Shown: positions 24,411 through 36,449, counted from the first letter of the stretch. The stretch: 64,000 nucleotides of DNA from Prostheceraeus crozeri (GCA_907163375.1 CAJQUW010015589.1:62001-126000); one strand, 5' to 3'. The notes: generated by a model not told the origin, from the sequence alone. Numbers and translations are program-made.

Positions 24411-24535
24411 TCAACTGCTCTTCCCTTCGCCACCGGAATTTACGCGCTGGGGCGTCGTGGCGTGGGTGGGAGCTAAACGAGTGCGGGTATTATTTTTTCG
24501 AGGACCAACCTGGGTTCGCCGATGTCCATTCACGC
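24411..24535 (-). CDS. TTLL4: Candidate terminal coding exon of TTLL4-like gene (exon K)
   Basis: A clear acceptor (CTTTTACTTTCAG) precedes a GC-rich segment. Of its three frames only the one compatible with the phase-1 donor of exon J stays open, for 41 codons to a TGA at 24413-24411. It reads GVNGHRRTQVGPRKNNTRTR, then LAPTHATTPQRVN and GGEGKSS: basic, Ser/Thr/Pro-rich and disordered, as TTLL4 C-termini usually are. A good donor (CTACAG followed by GTAGGC near 24386) lies just after the stop, so the exon may continue into a spliced 3' UTR, or it may belong to something else. Confidence 0.45.
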
Positions 24536-25200
24536 CTGAAAGTAAAAGAAGAAGCATTCAAGGAACTGCTAAATATTAATCGTAAGATGCTTCTTCCTTG
24601 CAAAAATATATCGGTGATAATCAGGCACACACAATTTGTTTATAATTACAGCGGGAATAATACTGAAACGAAAGCAAGATCCTGTATCCCCTCTTCAACA
24701 TTCAAAAAGGATGCCAAGTTGTACAACCGCATTTCAGCATTCAAGTATTTACGGTAAATTCCGAGCTATCTTATCCTCCCTGCCAACTTCCAATGACACT
24801 TTCAAAAGCACTACTGTGCCATGCAGACCACATGGACTGCCAGGAAATGGACAGGAGTAAAATTAAGCGATTCATGATATCATACAATGTCTACAGTAGC
24901 AAGTAAAAGAAGAACTAAATGCTGTACAAATGCTCACATTGGAGCTGTCGGTTGAAGACCGTTCACCAATTAGTAGAAAATGGTCACCGACTCTCCTATA
25001 TCAAAGTCAGCAGCTGTGTTTACTGCGCTTTAATGATTGATTTAAAGGAAAACTCGTCGAAAGATTTTCATTATCGCAGACAATACCACAAGGCAATACA
25101 TGTATTTATATCTTCATGTGGGACTTGAGGTATTTAATACTTGATAGGGAAGAGTCAAGAATGATTTGATGTTATCTTATTTAGTCTCTTGCGCTATTAA

Positions 25201-25230
25201 TTTCAATCACTACTCAGTAATCATCTTCAG
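25201..25230 (-). ncRNA. Hammerhead-like segment (left arm)
   Basis: On the minus strand CTGAAGATGA leads to a small stem II (ATTACT with AGTGAT, imperfect) and TTGAAA. The first box has extra bases relative to CTGANGA, a form I associate with Penelope hammerheads from memory; the call is tentative. Confidence 0.4.
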
Positions 25231-25430
25231 GCAAAAAGGAATTTTAACATTGACATACACATAAGATTCAAAATTTTTTGTACAATGAAATCATAAAAAT
25301 ATGATATGGAAGGGATGAAAAATAGAAAAAGGGGAATAGAGATATGTATGATATATCATATTTTTATGATATCATTGTACAAAAAAATTTTGAATCTTCT
25401 GTATAAGTCAATGTTGAAATTCCTTTCTGC

Positions 25431-25460
25431 CTGGAGATGATCACTGAGTAGTGATTGAAA
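25431..25460 (+). ncRNA. Hammerhead-like segment (right arm)
   Basis: CTGGAGATGA, then a perfect stem II TCACT with AGTGA around GAGT, then TTGAAA. It is the inverted partner of 25201-25230 with a better stem II. Confidence 0.4.
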
Positions 25461-25934
25461 TTAATAGCGCAAGAGACTAAATAAGATAACATCAAATCAT
25501 TCTCGACTATTCCCTATCAACAAACTATGCTTTTTAGCCAAGACATTTTCAAATATTGAGCTACTTAACACCCATAACAAAGCATTGATAAGAAATAGAA
25601 AGATGAAGCAATTAAATGTGGAAGTATATATCAACTATTGAAGATGACACGGATTTACTTCAATTTTCAAAAGTATCCACCTCTGGAGCATGCTCATTAT
25701 CTGAACCAGCAAGACATCACCACTTATTTTAAATGAAAAGATGACTCAGTATAGGGATATGTAATTCAATTTAAAAAATGTTGAGTTATCACAAGATTTT
25801 GGACATGCTACTTATGTTCATGTGTATCAGGAGCATGGTGTTTGAAGGTTATGAGAGGATATTCAAGTCCTGAATGATATTGATTTAAAAATAGAGATGA
25901 AAAATTCCAAACAGAGACTGTGTCTTCTGTAATG

Positions 25935-26151
25935 TCAATCAAAAAGCGGAAGGACCCAAGTGTGAGTGACATTTCTCTCTTATTTCAAAACGGTTAAAAA
26001 AACCTATCTAACGTTTTCGGCTGCCGTACACCACCAGTGTCCAACATTTTTGGTTGGTGGACGCTAGCCGAAACGCTGGACAGCTTTTCCAACCGTCTTG
26101 AAATAAAAACGAATTATCACTCACACTTGGGTCCTTCAGCTTTTTGATTGA
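25935..26151. mobile_element. Second foldback element (about 105-bp arms)
   Basis: TCAATCAAAAAGC at the left end and GCTTTTTGATTGA at the right; the arms match through GGACCCAAGTGTGAGTGA and on to AGCCGAAA. The arms have diverged more than those at 25.1-25.5 kb. AGCCGAAACG beside the centre resembles the 3' half of a hammerhead, but no good CTGANGA box is present. Confidence 0.75.
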
Positions 26152-26404
26152 GAGATCTGGCATGTTTCATATCATAGCTGTGCCAAAAATGTGACTTTGA
26201 ATGAGCGTGAAGGAATGAGCATTGCGTTTCTATTGAGTCCTGACATTATATTTTACGTCGGTTAATCCTTTGATTTATTAGAACCCAGCTTTTATAATTT
26301 GACGGTTGGGGCCGGAACTGCGGTGTCGGTGTCTCTAGAATAAGGACGACAACGACCTCTTCCCGGTTGGCGTCCGGCACCGTGTCCTCCTCTCGGAAGA
26401 GCAG

Positions 26405-26478
26405 TTAAAGTGAGGACGTCAGGGTCTCCGACATTCGCACGAGCGGATTCGGTTCGCAAAATCTACGATGTCTACCCT
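26405..26478 (-). CDS. Alternative candidate terminal exon of TTLL4-like gene
   Basis: A GC-rich island at 26.28-26.48 kb contains a pyrimidine-rich acceptor (GATGTTTTTTCAG). A frame compatible with the exon J donor reads EGRHRRFCEPNPLVRMSETL then TSSL to a TAA at 26405. A second acceptor 13 bp upstream (CCTTTGCAG) keeps the same frame. The residues GRHRR resemble NGHRR near the start of exon K. It may be an alternative C-terminal exon or a chance open stretch. The plus strand of the same island is also open over about 20 codons, so the coding call is weak. Confidence 0.2.
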
Positions 26479-26484
26479 CTGAAA

Positions 26485-29400
26485 AAACATCTGCAAAGGC
26501 TGCTTCGGTGGACTTGGAATAAAATTCTATTCAGACATGACAGATAGCAAAATTGATGTTAAAATGACCCTTTTACCAAGCCATTCGAGAGGATGGACAG
26601 GAGAAAGGGAATAAAGGAGAAAGGGAATAAAGAAAAGAATCGTAAGTCCGCTGGAAGAATTGATCGCCGAGATGGAGATGATGGGATGGTTGAAAGCCAA
26701 GGATGCTAAAGTTGTGTTGTGTCTGACGTTCTAGCTGAAGAGCGTTGCTTCTCAGCATTACATTATCTCGAACCCGATCCGGTGCGACGTAAATCTGAGA
26801 TCTGCGTAGATCTGTGGAGCTCCATGGCAGAGGATTTTGTAAGTACCGTTCTTTTCCTCTGCACTAATTGGTAGCGAAACTGATCCCCTCGTTTGTTTAT
26901 TGTTAACAGACGCTGTTTATTACAAAAACACAAATTTCCTTGATAATTTCATTACTTCATTACTAATGTCGGAGTCGGTGTCGGTTGAAAAAAGCACGTC
27001 ACAGCAGCCATGGTTGCCGGTTGTGTATGATTGATGCTATATCCACATTTTCAAATGCATAGTCTCCATATAATCGATGTCCGCTTGTATCTTTCATATA
27101 CCATTCTTAAGATGCACAGCTATGACTGTTTGAATTTGCTGATAATGTCGAAATTGAATGAGACTTGATTACGAAGCCGGTCATTTTTCTTAACCTTTAA
27201 TTGCGGAGGAAGTGATACTTACATGTCTTTCTTTACAGCAGTTCCAGAATAATTGCAACGAATTCTAGTGATACAATTTCATACTTAAAATAGTGTTTCG
27301 AAAATAGAAATACGTCATTGATATCATGAAGCTCGATTTTCTTGTCCCGTCTTTAATTTCATATCCGCTCGTGAAATCACGAATTAATGAGAGATTCCTT
27401 TACATTTTCAAAGTTGAGTGAAGAAGAATATCAATGACAATCTTGCTAACATCTCCTACTTTCAGGGATCTGTTTCACTCTCATGTGTAATTCACAAGGA
27501 CATGGAAATTCACTGGAGTATCACTGCTCGCATGTGAGGTTGACATAAATATATCAGAGATGAGAGTGATACGAAATATTCTTAGCTCGATAAACTGACT
27601 TCATTTGCATCCTAGCAGTCCCTATTCTATATTTTCGCAATTATTCGATTCAAATTCAATTTTGACATTTCTAAAAGGCCCTCTTGCGATTTTTGTGCAG
27701 TGGCCTATGCAATATTTAACTAACCAACTAAGAACTAGCTAACAAGGGGTTATTAAAACTTCACTGCAATTGATTTTTGGGAGGCAATTAATTAATTTCA
27801 ATTGCAACAGGAAGCAATCAGTGAATTTTAGTTGCAACAAGAACCAATCAATTAATTGCAATTATTTGTCATTAACCGCTTGAAGACTCATTTCTGACTT
27901 TGATTTCTTCATTCTGTTGTTTCAACTTATTGAATTAGGATACATGGGTCTACTTGCAAGTCGCATAATAGCTTGTCATTAGTTTGATGACTTGAGTAGA
28001 CCCATTGTCATGTCTTCGTGAGACACGCTCATCGCCCAATGTCAGAGGATTGAAAGTAAACGGGTGACCAAGTACCCAGAGCTGGCCAACGAGTAAGAAG
28101 CACTTTGAATGTACAGGTACTTCATACCATTCCTTTAAAGCACGGCTGTAGAACTTGTAGATTATTTCGACATGTTTCCCGGACTTAAGTCCAAATTCTA
28201 TTTTTTTAGTAGGACGATATTTTACGATTTCAGAGCAATCAAAGGTAAAACCATACAGCTTCTAGATAGAACTGAATGGTTTTGAGTTCAGGCAGTTGAT
28301 TCAAGATACTTCAGTGTGTAAGAATGACATCTGATCTGAATGGAACACGGAGATTGTGATAGTTTGTCCAGTATGCGACGGTTGATCATGTAATCTAAGC
28401 GATTTGAACGGTTGCCACGAAGCTAAGAGCAAGCAGTACAAACTTACACAATGCAATTTCTGCACTCATATAAACGTACTCTTTACTAAGCGATACAGGC
28501 AATATATGTCAATCATACAAACTAAGAAAACATGCAGAAAAGGTTTCCCAAAATTCCTCTGGGTGATGCACCAATGCCTCTTCACATAATTACATGCACT
28601 CTCGATTTCACCACAAGAACTGAACCTCATTGGACAGCAGTTGACGAAGCCAAGAATTTTTTTACCGATGTCATAATTGAATTGAACAAAACAAAGACAA
28701 GGTCACTAAAATGTTGTATGGTAGAGCTTTCGACAGCGTCTTTGTCAATCCAATGAACAATGATCACATAACAGAGTATAAGAAGGGAGGAAACTCTAGT
28801 ATCTATACTTAACCAAAGTACTGTAAGTTTCGTTCTGTTCTATGCTCTGTTTGATGGTTTGCTTGGATTGAAAAAGACGTCGAAAGCTTCCCAATACAAA
28901 ACTTTGAAAATCCTATCCTTGTTTTGTTTAATTCATTTGCGATGCCATAACCAAGACGTAAAGATCAGCAATTTCTATGCCATAGTTAATTAAGAGTCAA
29001 ACAAAAATGACCAACTGATTCCTCAATATTGTGAGTGATATCAAATGCTTGATTGCATTGCAATATGACAAGTCAGCTATAACATCGATAACTTTCATCT
29101 GCCAATGCATTGGTCAGTTATCGTGGTAGTTAATGCGAACTGGTAATTTAACTCACCTCAAAAGGAAATTTAGAAAAGCCCTGTGGTCACCAAATCGCTT
29201 CACTGGATAGAAAAGGGCTAAAAATCTTCATACGAATTTACAAATTACGATGTCACAAGAAATCGCAAGAGCTTTAAATCTAGATTTTTCTAACGAAAAA
29301 AGATTCCTTTTTTAAACAAACGAAATTTTGCCAAATTGCACTAACTCAAGATTATGATAGTATGAAAAATTGTACGATCGAATGTCGCACGGCTCACTGT

Positions 29401-29840
29401 TTCATAGCTTCGCATAACAATAAATTGCTTTCTCGATAACAAAATCTTGACATATTTACTGAATTCACTGTTGTAAATTCATAGCTTTAAAATCAAGATA
29501 TAAAATCTGTTAACTAATCAGCACAACAGACGCCGATTATCAAAACATGAACAGCATTTTAATGATAAGACGAGCTGATAGCTTCGATTGGGATCACTGC
29601 GCCATGGTGAGCACACCTTCATCTATTAAAACTGATAAATAGAATCAATAGATTTAATTGGCATTGAATGTTAAATAATTATGAACATACATTTCATTAG
29701 AATTGCTAAATAGTAAACAGCGTCCATTGCATCCAAACTAACAAATCTTTTTTGAAAATTGTGCGAATATGCCCTTGTTTGCACACTGTTGACATGCTCA
29801 TACGGCTACAACATCATCAGATGAAGATAAAATGGCTCAC
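26485..29840. other. Intronic region of TTLL4-like gene
   Basis: No further exon was recognised. A degenerate 30-bp tandem repeat (units starting GCAATTAATTAATTTCAATT) lies at about 27784-27865, and a small hairpin (ATGGGTCTACTTGCAAGTC with its near-complement) at about 27944-28006. Confidence 0.45.
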
Positions 29841-30234
29841 CTGCGTTGCCGGTCGACGCAGACCCAGGATGAGAGGAATAATTGGCAGGGAGATCACCAC
29901 GTGCGGAGGTCAGATAACTCGGAGTAGTCCACTGATGGTCGGGGTCTGAAGTGGGCGCTTGGAGATGCAGTCGCTGCAAACAGAAGCACTCCAGGAAGTC
30001 CACTGCCTTCGTCTCGTGTAAATTCCGATTGCTATGAAATCGCGTGAGGAAGGCGTGGAGGAGGAGATTGTAATAGCGTGGTTGTGGCATAAAGCGGAGG
30101 TAGCGTGAAGTTTCGATAGGAGAGGAGCAAGGGAAGACCCTCTGGAAGCCTCCAGCACGGCTCCATTCATCGACTGACTCCGTCAGTATCCTGAGATCGT
30201 CTGGCGTAATGCAGTCAAATATCGTCTGCTGAAC
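29841..30234 (-). CDS. TTLL4: TTLL4 exon J: C-terminal TPDDLRIL region
   Basis: The exon starts after TGTTCCCTTCAG in phase 0 and ends at GCAACGCAG followed by GTGAGC in phase 1 (394 bp). It encodes VQQTIFDCITPDDLRILTES, then VDEWSRAGGFQRVFP, then SRYLRFMPQPRYYNLLLHAF, then KAVDFLECFCLQRLHLQAP and a low-complexity Ser/Thr/Pro-rich tail. The TPDDLRIL, RYLRF-QPRY and VDFL motifs match the C-terminal conserved region of vertebrate TTLL4. If the donor is not used, the frame stops 12 codons later, after GEPFYLHLMML, so a retained-intron isoform would also be complete. Confidence 0.92.
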
Positions 30235-32498
30235 CTGAAGGGAACACAGGACAGATGCAGAATACACACATGCACTTCCACATTTCTTCATCGAAGTTAT
30301 GATATACAACAACTTGAGTCATGAACGGGTATCAAAATGCAGCAGTCACAGAAATTTAATTGAACAGACGCGACAGCTCGTAATTGTAGTCACATATTAC
30401 GCGGAGGGCTGCTAAATCAGGTGATTGCCCGAAACGAAAACATCTTAATTACTTTTGAAATATCCAGAGTTCGCACGCGGAGCATTGTGCTTGTGGGAGC
30501 ATTGTGGGAGTTCTAGGCGGCCATTCTGAAACTTCCAGCAGTTTTCGGACGAATTTGACGGATGATTCTTCACGATGCAAATTTCGGTAATTCTATGTTC
30601 ATTGTAACCCTTCATAAATGGACATAGCTTCAAAATATTGAAGAAAATGGTAGGTCTACACCAGTCATCAGCGAAATTGGCATCGTTCAAATGAATTCTG
30701 CGGTGGACAATACATTCGAACCAAATAGATGTCTACACAATTAGTATTTTTAAAACACCACAAGCAGCGTAAATATCAACTGACAACTGTGCACAAAACG
30801 ACACTTTCGTTAGTAACAATTTAGAACTAACCATATGCAGAGATAGCTCTATCACTTGCAGCAGCAACATTTAATTATCGTCTTTAGGAAATTGGAAATA
30901 GAATTCCTTTGAATATCGGTTGCATAAATCGTAAATAACCTCTATCGATACTTTAGAGGTACAGATTGCAGATGGTCTGATTATCTTGCTTTTCTAGATG
31001 ACATAATAAAATCCAACTGTCGAAGTAATTCTAGAATCTGGATAGCAGATCAAGTCCCGAGAATGTTGAGAACGATTACCGACAATACTCATCATTGGCC
31101 AATCCTACATGTCATTGTTATATAATACAAATGATCCACGACAGATGTTAGGAACGAAGAAAATTAACAAGACCTCTGTCCTGACAATCATAGGTTTGAA
31201 CACTTTGAAATATATATATAGCCTAATGTAATGGTATTATATATTGACATTTAACTAGCAACTACAAGCAAAACGCGCACTTCTGGTTCACTGATGAATA
31301 GAAAAATCTTGAATCTTATACTGTTCCTGTGATAGTCTACAACAAATATGTTTAAACGCACTACTAAAAGATTACAATATTTCGGCTTCATAATTTGCTA
31401 ACATCCATTGGCGAGAGTCAATGCTTCAAAATCATCAGTTAATTCATTATTCATCGTGGAATACAAATAGTAAATAAAGTACAGCTCATTCTTATTAATG
31501 CTTTCTACAGTTCAAATCTGCTAAAGCCTAACATATACAGCCCACTATAATAATCACTACAATAATTCCTTTCCAAGACAAATCTTAGCGCAGCGAGTTG
31601 TATAAGCCAAACTGCTGCGGTTACATTTCTAACATTTTCAATTATTACGGACAGATTACATGAAAATGAATATTATAGATCACTAGATGATGCAGCTACA
31701 GTTCAAGAAATTACATGTAGTATTAAACTACATGAAGCATCAGAATAACAAGCTTTGATATTCGCTGCATTTTTCCCTGCTGTGGTTTGATACTTTTTAA
31801 TGAACACAACTTGCGAAGACAAAGGCTGATGTTATACTTGTTCATATCGAAAGGGAAGAAATCATTAGAAGAGCAAATCCCTTATATGTGATCAGGCCGC
31901 AATAACGGTGAGCATTTTTTATCGAGGAAATGCCTTGACCACTTGCAATAATTAATTTTCAGTATAGACAAACCAAGTAAAAGGTGCTACATTTCCATAT
32001 TTTATCTTAACATTCCTACTATTCATGTGTTATAGCGCATTATCAAGAAAACTGTGTCATGTATAGAAAAGAAATCAACATGAATTCAGGGCAAGTTTTA
32101 AGAACACGGTTTAAGGAGCATCTGCAATTAGCGCAATCACCGGTCTATAGACATAAAAACGCATGTAGACGTGAGCCTGTAGAGATCAGCATATAAATCA
32201 CACCCGGTTGAGGGGTTGAAAGACTTTCTTAATAATGTATGTAAATCCTTCTTCATGAAGACATTGGCATCCCTATTTTTTAGAAATTGGAGGCTGGGTG
32301 GGCTTAAACAAAATATTGGGTGGTTGCATATCATTTCCATCATCAATCTGGGAATAGCTTGACTTCTATGAGATACCATACTGTGATGCATGCTTGCCTT
32401 GCATTCATGTTGGTTTCTTTTGTATACACAGCTTTCTTGATAACAACTACGGCACATGAATAGCCGAAATGTATAGATATATAAAAATCAAAATAATA
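30235..32498. other. Intronic region of TTLL4-like gene
   Basis: AT-rich sequence with no recognised element or exon. Confidence 0.5.
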
Positions 32499-34168
32499 TT
32501 CAGGATAGGCGGAAAGTTGGTACCTATTTTGAAAAGTCTCTAATTCGTTGAGTACTGTTCAGGTTTGCATCGCATTCAAGCCTGATGTGTATCAAGCCCT
32601 GCAATTTTTCTCTTAAAAGTTTCATATTGAGATTTTTAACACTTTCAGATTTCTATGATTGAAAAGTTAAGTTTTTATCAGATTTTGAAAAGCTCGATTG
32701 ATATAGTGGCACAGATTTCTGAATATATAGCTTTAAATTTGTCTTAACTTGATTTACTTAAATTTTTATTACGTATTCAGTTTCAATCGAATGAAATGGT
32801 AGACCGCCTAACATTGAAACAACGTGCTCAAGTGGCTGCTCGTTATGAAGTATTCCAGTCAGTTGTTGCCGTGCAACGATGGTGGAAATTCATCCATGGT
32901 CGCCATGCTCATCTGAATCCGCGGACAATTAAGAACTGTCATTCAAAGCTGATGACGGGCAGTTGCGTAACTGATGCCTACAGGAGTGGACACCCTTCAA
33001 CTATCAGTAGACCAGACACAGTAGGCGTTGTTTCAGACATGTTCACCCTATGTCCGGGTGAGTCAACTCGACAGGCAACGCGCGAATCCGATATTTTTCG
33101 ATACGTCTTTATCGTCTGCGAATCATGACACTCGTCTTGAATATGGAGTACAAATGCTCTATTGGCATGAAATAAATCCAAACTTTTTTCACATTTTGTG
33201 GAGCAACGAAACAGTGTCTTATGTTGGTGGCTTCGTCAATCGTCACAACTGCAACTGCTGGGCAGAAAGCGGTCCTAGGATTCGTGCAGAGAAATTTCAA
33301 TCAAGGCTGAGTGTGACTGTCTGGTGCGCATGACGGCAGATGCTATCGTGTGTCCTTTCCTCCAACGTGCACGATGAATTCACAGCGATGCCTTGTCATG
33401 TTACAGGAGAAAGTGTGGCCGGTCATCAGCATATGGGAAAATATCAAAGTTTGATTTTAATGCATAACGGGTGATCCTCCTCATTACGCCCATGTGGTAA
33501 GGGAGTGGCTTGATGAGCAGTTCCCAGGGCGTTGTTTAGGTCGCCGAGGTCATGATCAATGGCCAGCCAGAAGTCCTGATTTGACCCCATGCGACCTTCT
33601 TTCTTTGGGGATGGACAAAGGAAGAAGTTTATCATTCAAACCAAGGACACTTCCTGAGCTTGAGAGCTAAGTTCGGAACTTTTTATCTTCTGTACCTCTG
33701 GATTTTCTCAGGCAGTCATTGGACATCATGCCTGATCGACTTCGCAACTTATTAGGGCGATCGGGTGCTCACATTGAGTTTTAGTATCTTACAATTTCTT
33801 CCAATAATTGTTTTAATTAGGAAATTGACTTTTTACTCAATTTATGGAAACGTTGAAAAATTAGATTTGTACATTTACACGTAGCAAAAATCTTGCATCT
33901 TTGTGAATTTCAATTATCTTAAAACAGATTTAAAGCTATTTCTCCATAAATCTGTGCCACTATGTCAATCGAGCTTTTCAAAATCTGATAAAAACTGTAA
34001 ATTTTCATTCAAAGAAATCTGAAACTATTAAGAATCTAACTATGAAACTTTGAAGAGAAAAATGACAAGGTTTGATACACATCAGGCTTGAATGCGATGC
34101 AAACCTGAACAGCACTTAACGAATTAGAGACTTTTCAAAATAGGTGCTAACTTTCCGCCCACCTTGTA
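32499..34168 (+). mobile_element. DD41D mariner-related transposon with very long TIRs
   Basis: The two ends are inverted copies over about 110 bp with near identity (GGCGGAAAGTT, then TCTCTAATTCGTT, then CAAACCTGAACAG in the right copy), and the similarity continues inward past AAAAGCTCGATTGA to about 32.73 kb and 33.95 kb. TA flanks both ends (32497-32498 and 34169-34170). Long TIRs of 200 bp or more occur in a minority of mariner relatives. It sits in the intron between exons I and J. Confidence 0.88.
32796..33784 (+). pseudogene. DD41D-type transposase, inactive
   Basis: MVDRLTLKQRAQVAARYEVF opens a helix-turn-helix region, followed by TDAYRSGHPSTISRPDTV and then, after a frame slip near 33050, the catalytic half with YGVQMLYWHEINPNFFH, GGFVNRHNCNCWAE, HYAHVVREWLDEQFPGR and RSPDLTPCD, ending at RLRNLLGRSGAHIEF and a TAG at 33784. 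About 41 residues separate the second and third catalytic positions, the spacing of the rosa/Visitor-like group. The first acidic site reads WSNE instead of WSDE and the second reads MHNGDPPH instead of MQDGAPPH, so two of three catalytic aspartates are lost, besides several frame breaks. Confidence 0.85.
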
Positions 34169-34294
34169 TAATAGATATTAAAATAAAAATGGACATTTTT
34201 TATTTAGAAGATAATAATTGTGTATTTTCGCATACTTTAGTCGCACGCGATGTGTCGAGTTGCATCAATAGTTTTAGCTATTTCTGTAACTCAC

Positions 34295-34492
34295 CAGCTC
34301 ATCATGGGCACGTTGGCAAAAGAAGGCATGCTTGGCGCGCTCGTCGGAAGATAGCATGGGATCCCACAACCGTTTGTCCGTTACCAGCGGACTCGAGGGC
34401 TCGTATCGGCTCCAATCAGATGGCATGGCCATCTGCGCCTGCACCAAATCATTCTTCTCTGGGATCTCGTAACCAGCAAGGTTCAACATGTC
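34295..34492 (-). CDS. TTLL4: TTLL4 exon I: end of TTL domain and variable linker
   Basis: The 198-bp exon starts after CCCCCTTTTGCAG and ends GAG, CTG followed by GTGAGT, with phase 0 at both ends. It begins DMLNLAGYEIPEKNDLVQAQ, matching DLLNLAGF of TTLL4, then a less conserved linker, then DERAKHAFFCQRAHDEL, which corresponds to the helical segment preceding the TTLL4 LTPDD region. The right end of the DD41D transposon (34168) is only 126 bp inside the downstream intron. Confidence 0.93.
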
Positions 34493-34557
34493 CTGCAAAA
34501 GGGGGAAAGTTGAGTTAGCTCGACCATGAGCGGACTGTCATGAGAATCATGTCATAC

Positions 34558-34846
34558 CGATATCATGTGGCCTTTAATGTTGATATCGAGCTTGCTGTCG
34601 GAATGCAAACTTGGGGAGATGTTACACTCCAGGATCCAAGGTTTGAACGATTCGTCTAACAGAATATCGAAGCCGAAAAGTTCATGAACGGAATGTCTTC
34701 GCCGGACGTATATCTTCACCATGGAATTGATGAGAGACTCTGCTGAGATGATCGTTTTCACCACGACGTCCTTGATTGAACTCCAGATCTCGTCAGTGTC
34801 CACATTGAAGTGTTCCCGAAGGTACGGCCACAGCAGTTTGAGAGAC
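34558..34846 (-). CDS. TTLL4: TTLL4 exon H: catalytic metal-binding half
   Basis: The exon follows AAATGCTTCAG and ends ATA, TCG followed by GTATGA in phase 0. It encodes SLKLLWPYLREHFNVDTDEI, then WSSIKDVVVKTIISAESL, then RRRHSVHELFGFDILLDES, then FKPWILECNISPSLHSDSKL and DINIKGHMIS. The D of GFDILLD and the E and N of LECN are the magnesium-coordinating residues of TTL ligases, and all are present. Human TTLL4 has V where this gene has C in LECN. The intron to exon I is 65 bp. Confidence 0.96.
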
Positions 34847-35377
34847 CTGAAGCATTTTATTTCCACATTACGGAAAAGTTATCTTACATACTACTTCTAC
34901 TATACATTCAGCAGTGACAAACGACTACTTTGATATACCAAAGAAATTCATTCCTTACCGAAATTACACAAGTGATCGTGCAGTAGTAGATTCTCGTGTT
35001 CAATCATCTGAATGAACTGGTATCACTTTTGAGATCATTAAACAACCATACAACTACATAACGGATCTACATCGCTATTAGATTGGAATGAAAGGAACGT
35101 ACAACCTCTTGACGTTTGTAGATAAAATTCTCATCATGATGACTTTAAACAGTGCATTACCAATGAGGATGCTCGATGAGCTCCTACTTCTGACTATTCG
35201 TAGCATATTGATGAGTGTTTGAGGCAATTTTATGTTGATGATACTGGAATGATTGCATTCGAATCATGCCTCACATTACACACAACGTTATTTCTATATT
35301 CACGATCGATCATCCAAATTAACTAAATTCAGCAAATGGAGCAGTAATTAAGAAAAGCTTGAAAGCATCACACCCAC

Positions 35378-35500
35378 CACTTGTGTCCTTGTCGCACAGT
35401 ATCATCGCTGTTGGACTTATAATCCATGTTCTTCTTGTTCACCGAGTAGTTGGTAAGATGCATGAAACGGTTGCTTAGATTTTTGGTTGATGCCGAATAC
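35378..35500 (-). CDS. TTLL4: TTLL4 exon G: HLTNYSVNKKN block
   Basis: A 123-bp exon lies between TCATTTTAG and a GTGGGT donor, with phase 2 at both ends. It encodes YSASTKNLSNRFMHLTNYSV, then NKKNMDYKSNSDDTVRQGHK, with the split tryptophan codon completed in exon H. LTNYS is diagnostic for glutamylase-type TTLLs. The donor GTGGGT departs from GTRAGT, but the reading across the junction (GHKW-SLKLLWPYL) matches GHKWALKALWNYL recalled for human TTLL4. Confidence 0.94.
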
Positions 35501-35569
35501 CTAAAATGAGCAAATACTTAATAAATGGGCGTATGTTCCCCATTATGTTTCAAAAACCTTGCGTCTTAC

Positions 35570-35698
35570 TTTTGAGAAGCAAAACGAACCAAGCCATCCT
35601 CGTGAACATAGATTCGCAGAGGATCAAAGCTAGTGACGTAGACGTAGATTCGGAGATCAAATTTGGAGCCATTGATGAGTAGGGGCTTGTAGAGATAT
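35570..35698 (-). CDS. TTLL4: TTLL4 exon [11 protein letters not shown] block
   Basis: A 129-bp exon follows TTTTCTGCTCCTCCAG; its first base completes the arginine codon of VQR, and it ends CAA, AA followed by GTAAGA. It encodes [20 protein letters not shown], then [26 protein letters not shown] and the VTS and DGLVRFA strands are core TTL-domain features; the D and R of FDLR contact substrate or nucleotide in the family. Only 69 bp of intron separate it from exon G. Confidence 0.95.
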
Positions 35699-35700
35699 CT

Positions 35701-36440
35701 GGAGGAGCAGAAAAAGTACTTAGTTAGAGAATTGAAATGCCTGTTCTACATGAATATGTTGAATGACAACAATAAGATCCTGCATTCGAAATTTTCCACC
35801 TCGTGAAGAAGCACATGCTGTCTCACTCTTATCAAGCTTCTAAAATTTTAATGTAGCAGATTGAAGCAATATTCTGATACTAAAAAAATAAAGCAACATC
35901 AGATAGAACATCCAAGTTATTGAAATAGTCAGCGAATTGCAATAACACGATAAAAATATGTTTTCTCTCTGTTCTTCTAATACGAGGACCAACACCTAGG
36001 AAAAATGTGAAAACGGATCATTTTGACGAGTTTTCCGGTCGAAATTGGGTGAGATGTTCAGGTTCGCCACGTTCGCATAGTTTTCTTTCGATTTTAGCTA
36101 TAAATCGAACTTAAGGTTAATTGAAAATAATTGGGTCAAAAAAATCGGATTGATATTCGCTTCGATTTACTCAATTCCGGTCTATAAAATCAGCGGCAAA
36201 GGACAAAAATTTAGAATCGGGTGAATAGCAAAAAAGCATTTTTCTAACGATTGGAATAAAAACGTCAAAAATTAGCCCTACGAAACCTCGTGATATCTGC
36301 GTTGTCTGTGAGGAACAGCATTGCATCAGGTGTAAACGGAAAAGACAAGCAGCTTTGGGATAATTAGATGGTCCTTGTTTCAGCAACATTTATGACTGAT
36401 GATAAAATATAGAAATGGAAACACGCCAATGGAAGTCAGA
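35701..36440. other. Intronic region of TTLL4-like gene
   Basis: No element was recognised between exon F and the foldback starting near 36450. Confidence 0.5.
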
Positions 36441-36449
36441 AAATATAAT

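Larger units (their letters stand above)
25141..25521. mobile_element. Foldback element with ~167-bp arms
   Basis: Arms 25141-25307 and 25353-25521 are inverted copies over their whole length, from TTGATAGGGAA at the outer ends to ATATCATA at the inner ends, around a 45-bp loop. It lies in the intron between exons J and K. Each arm holds a hammerhead-like segment. Confidence 0.9.

Noticed and set aside
26330-26410. Plus-strand coding stretch in the GC-rich island
   Set aside because: About 20 clean codons only, and the same island is open on the minus strand; composition explains both.
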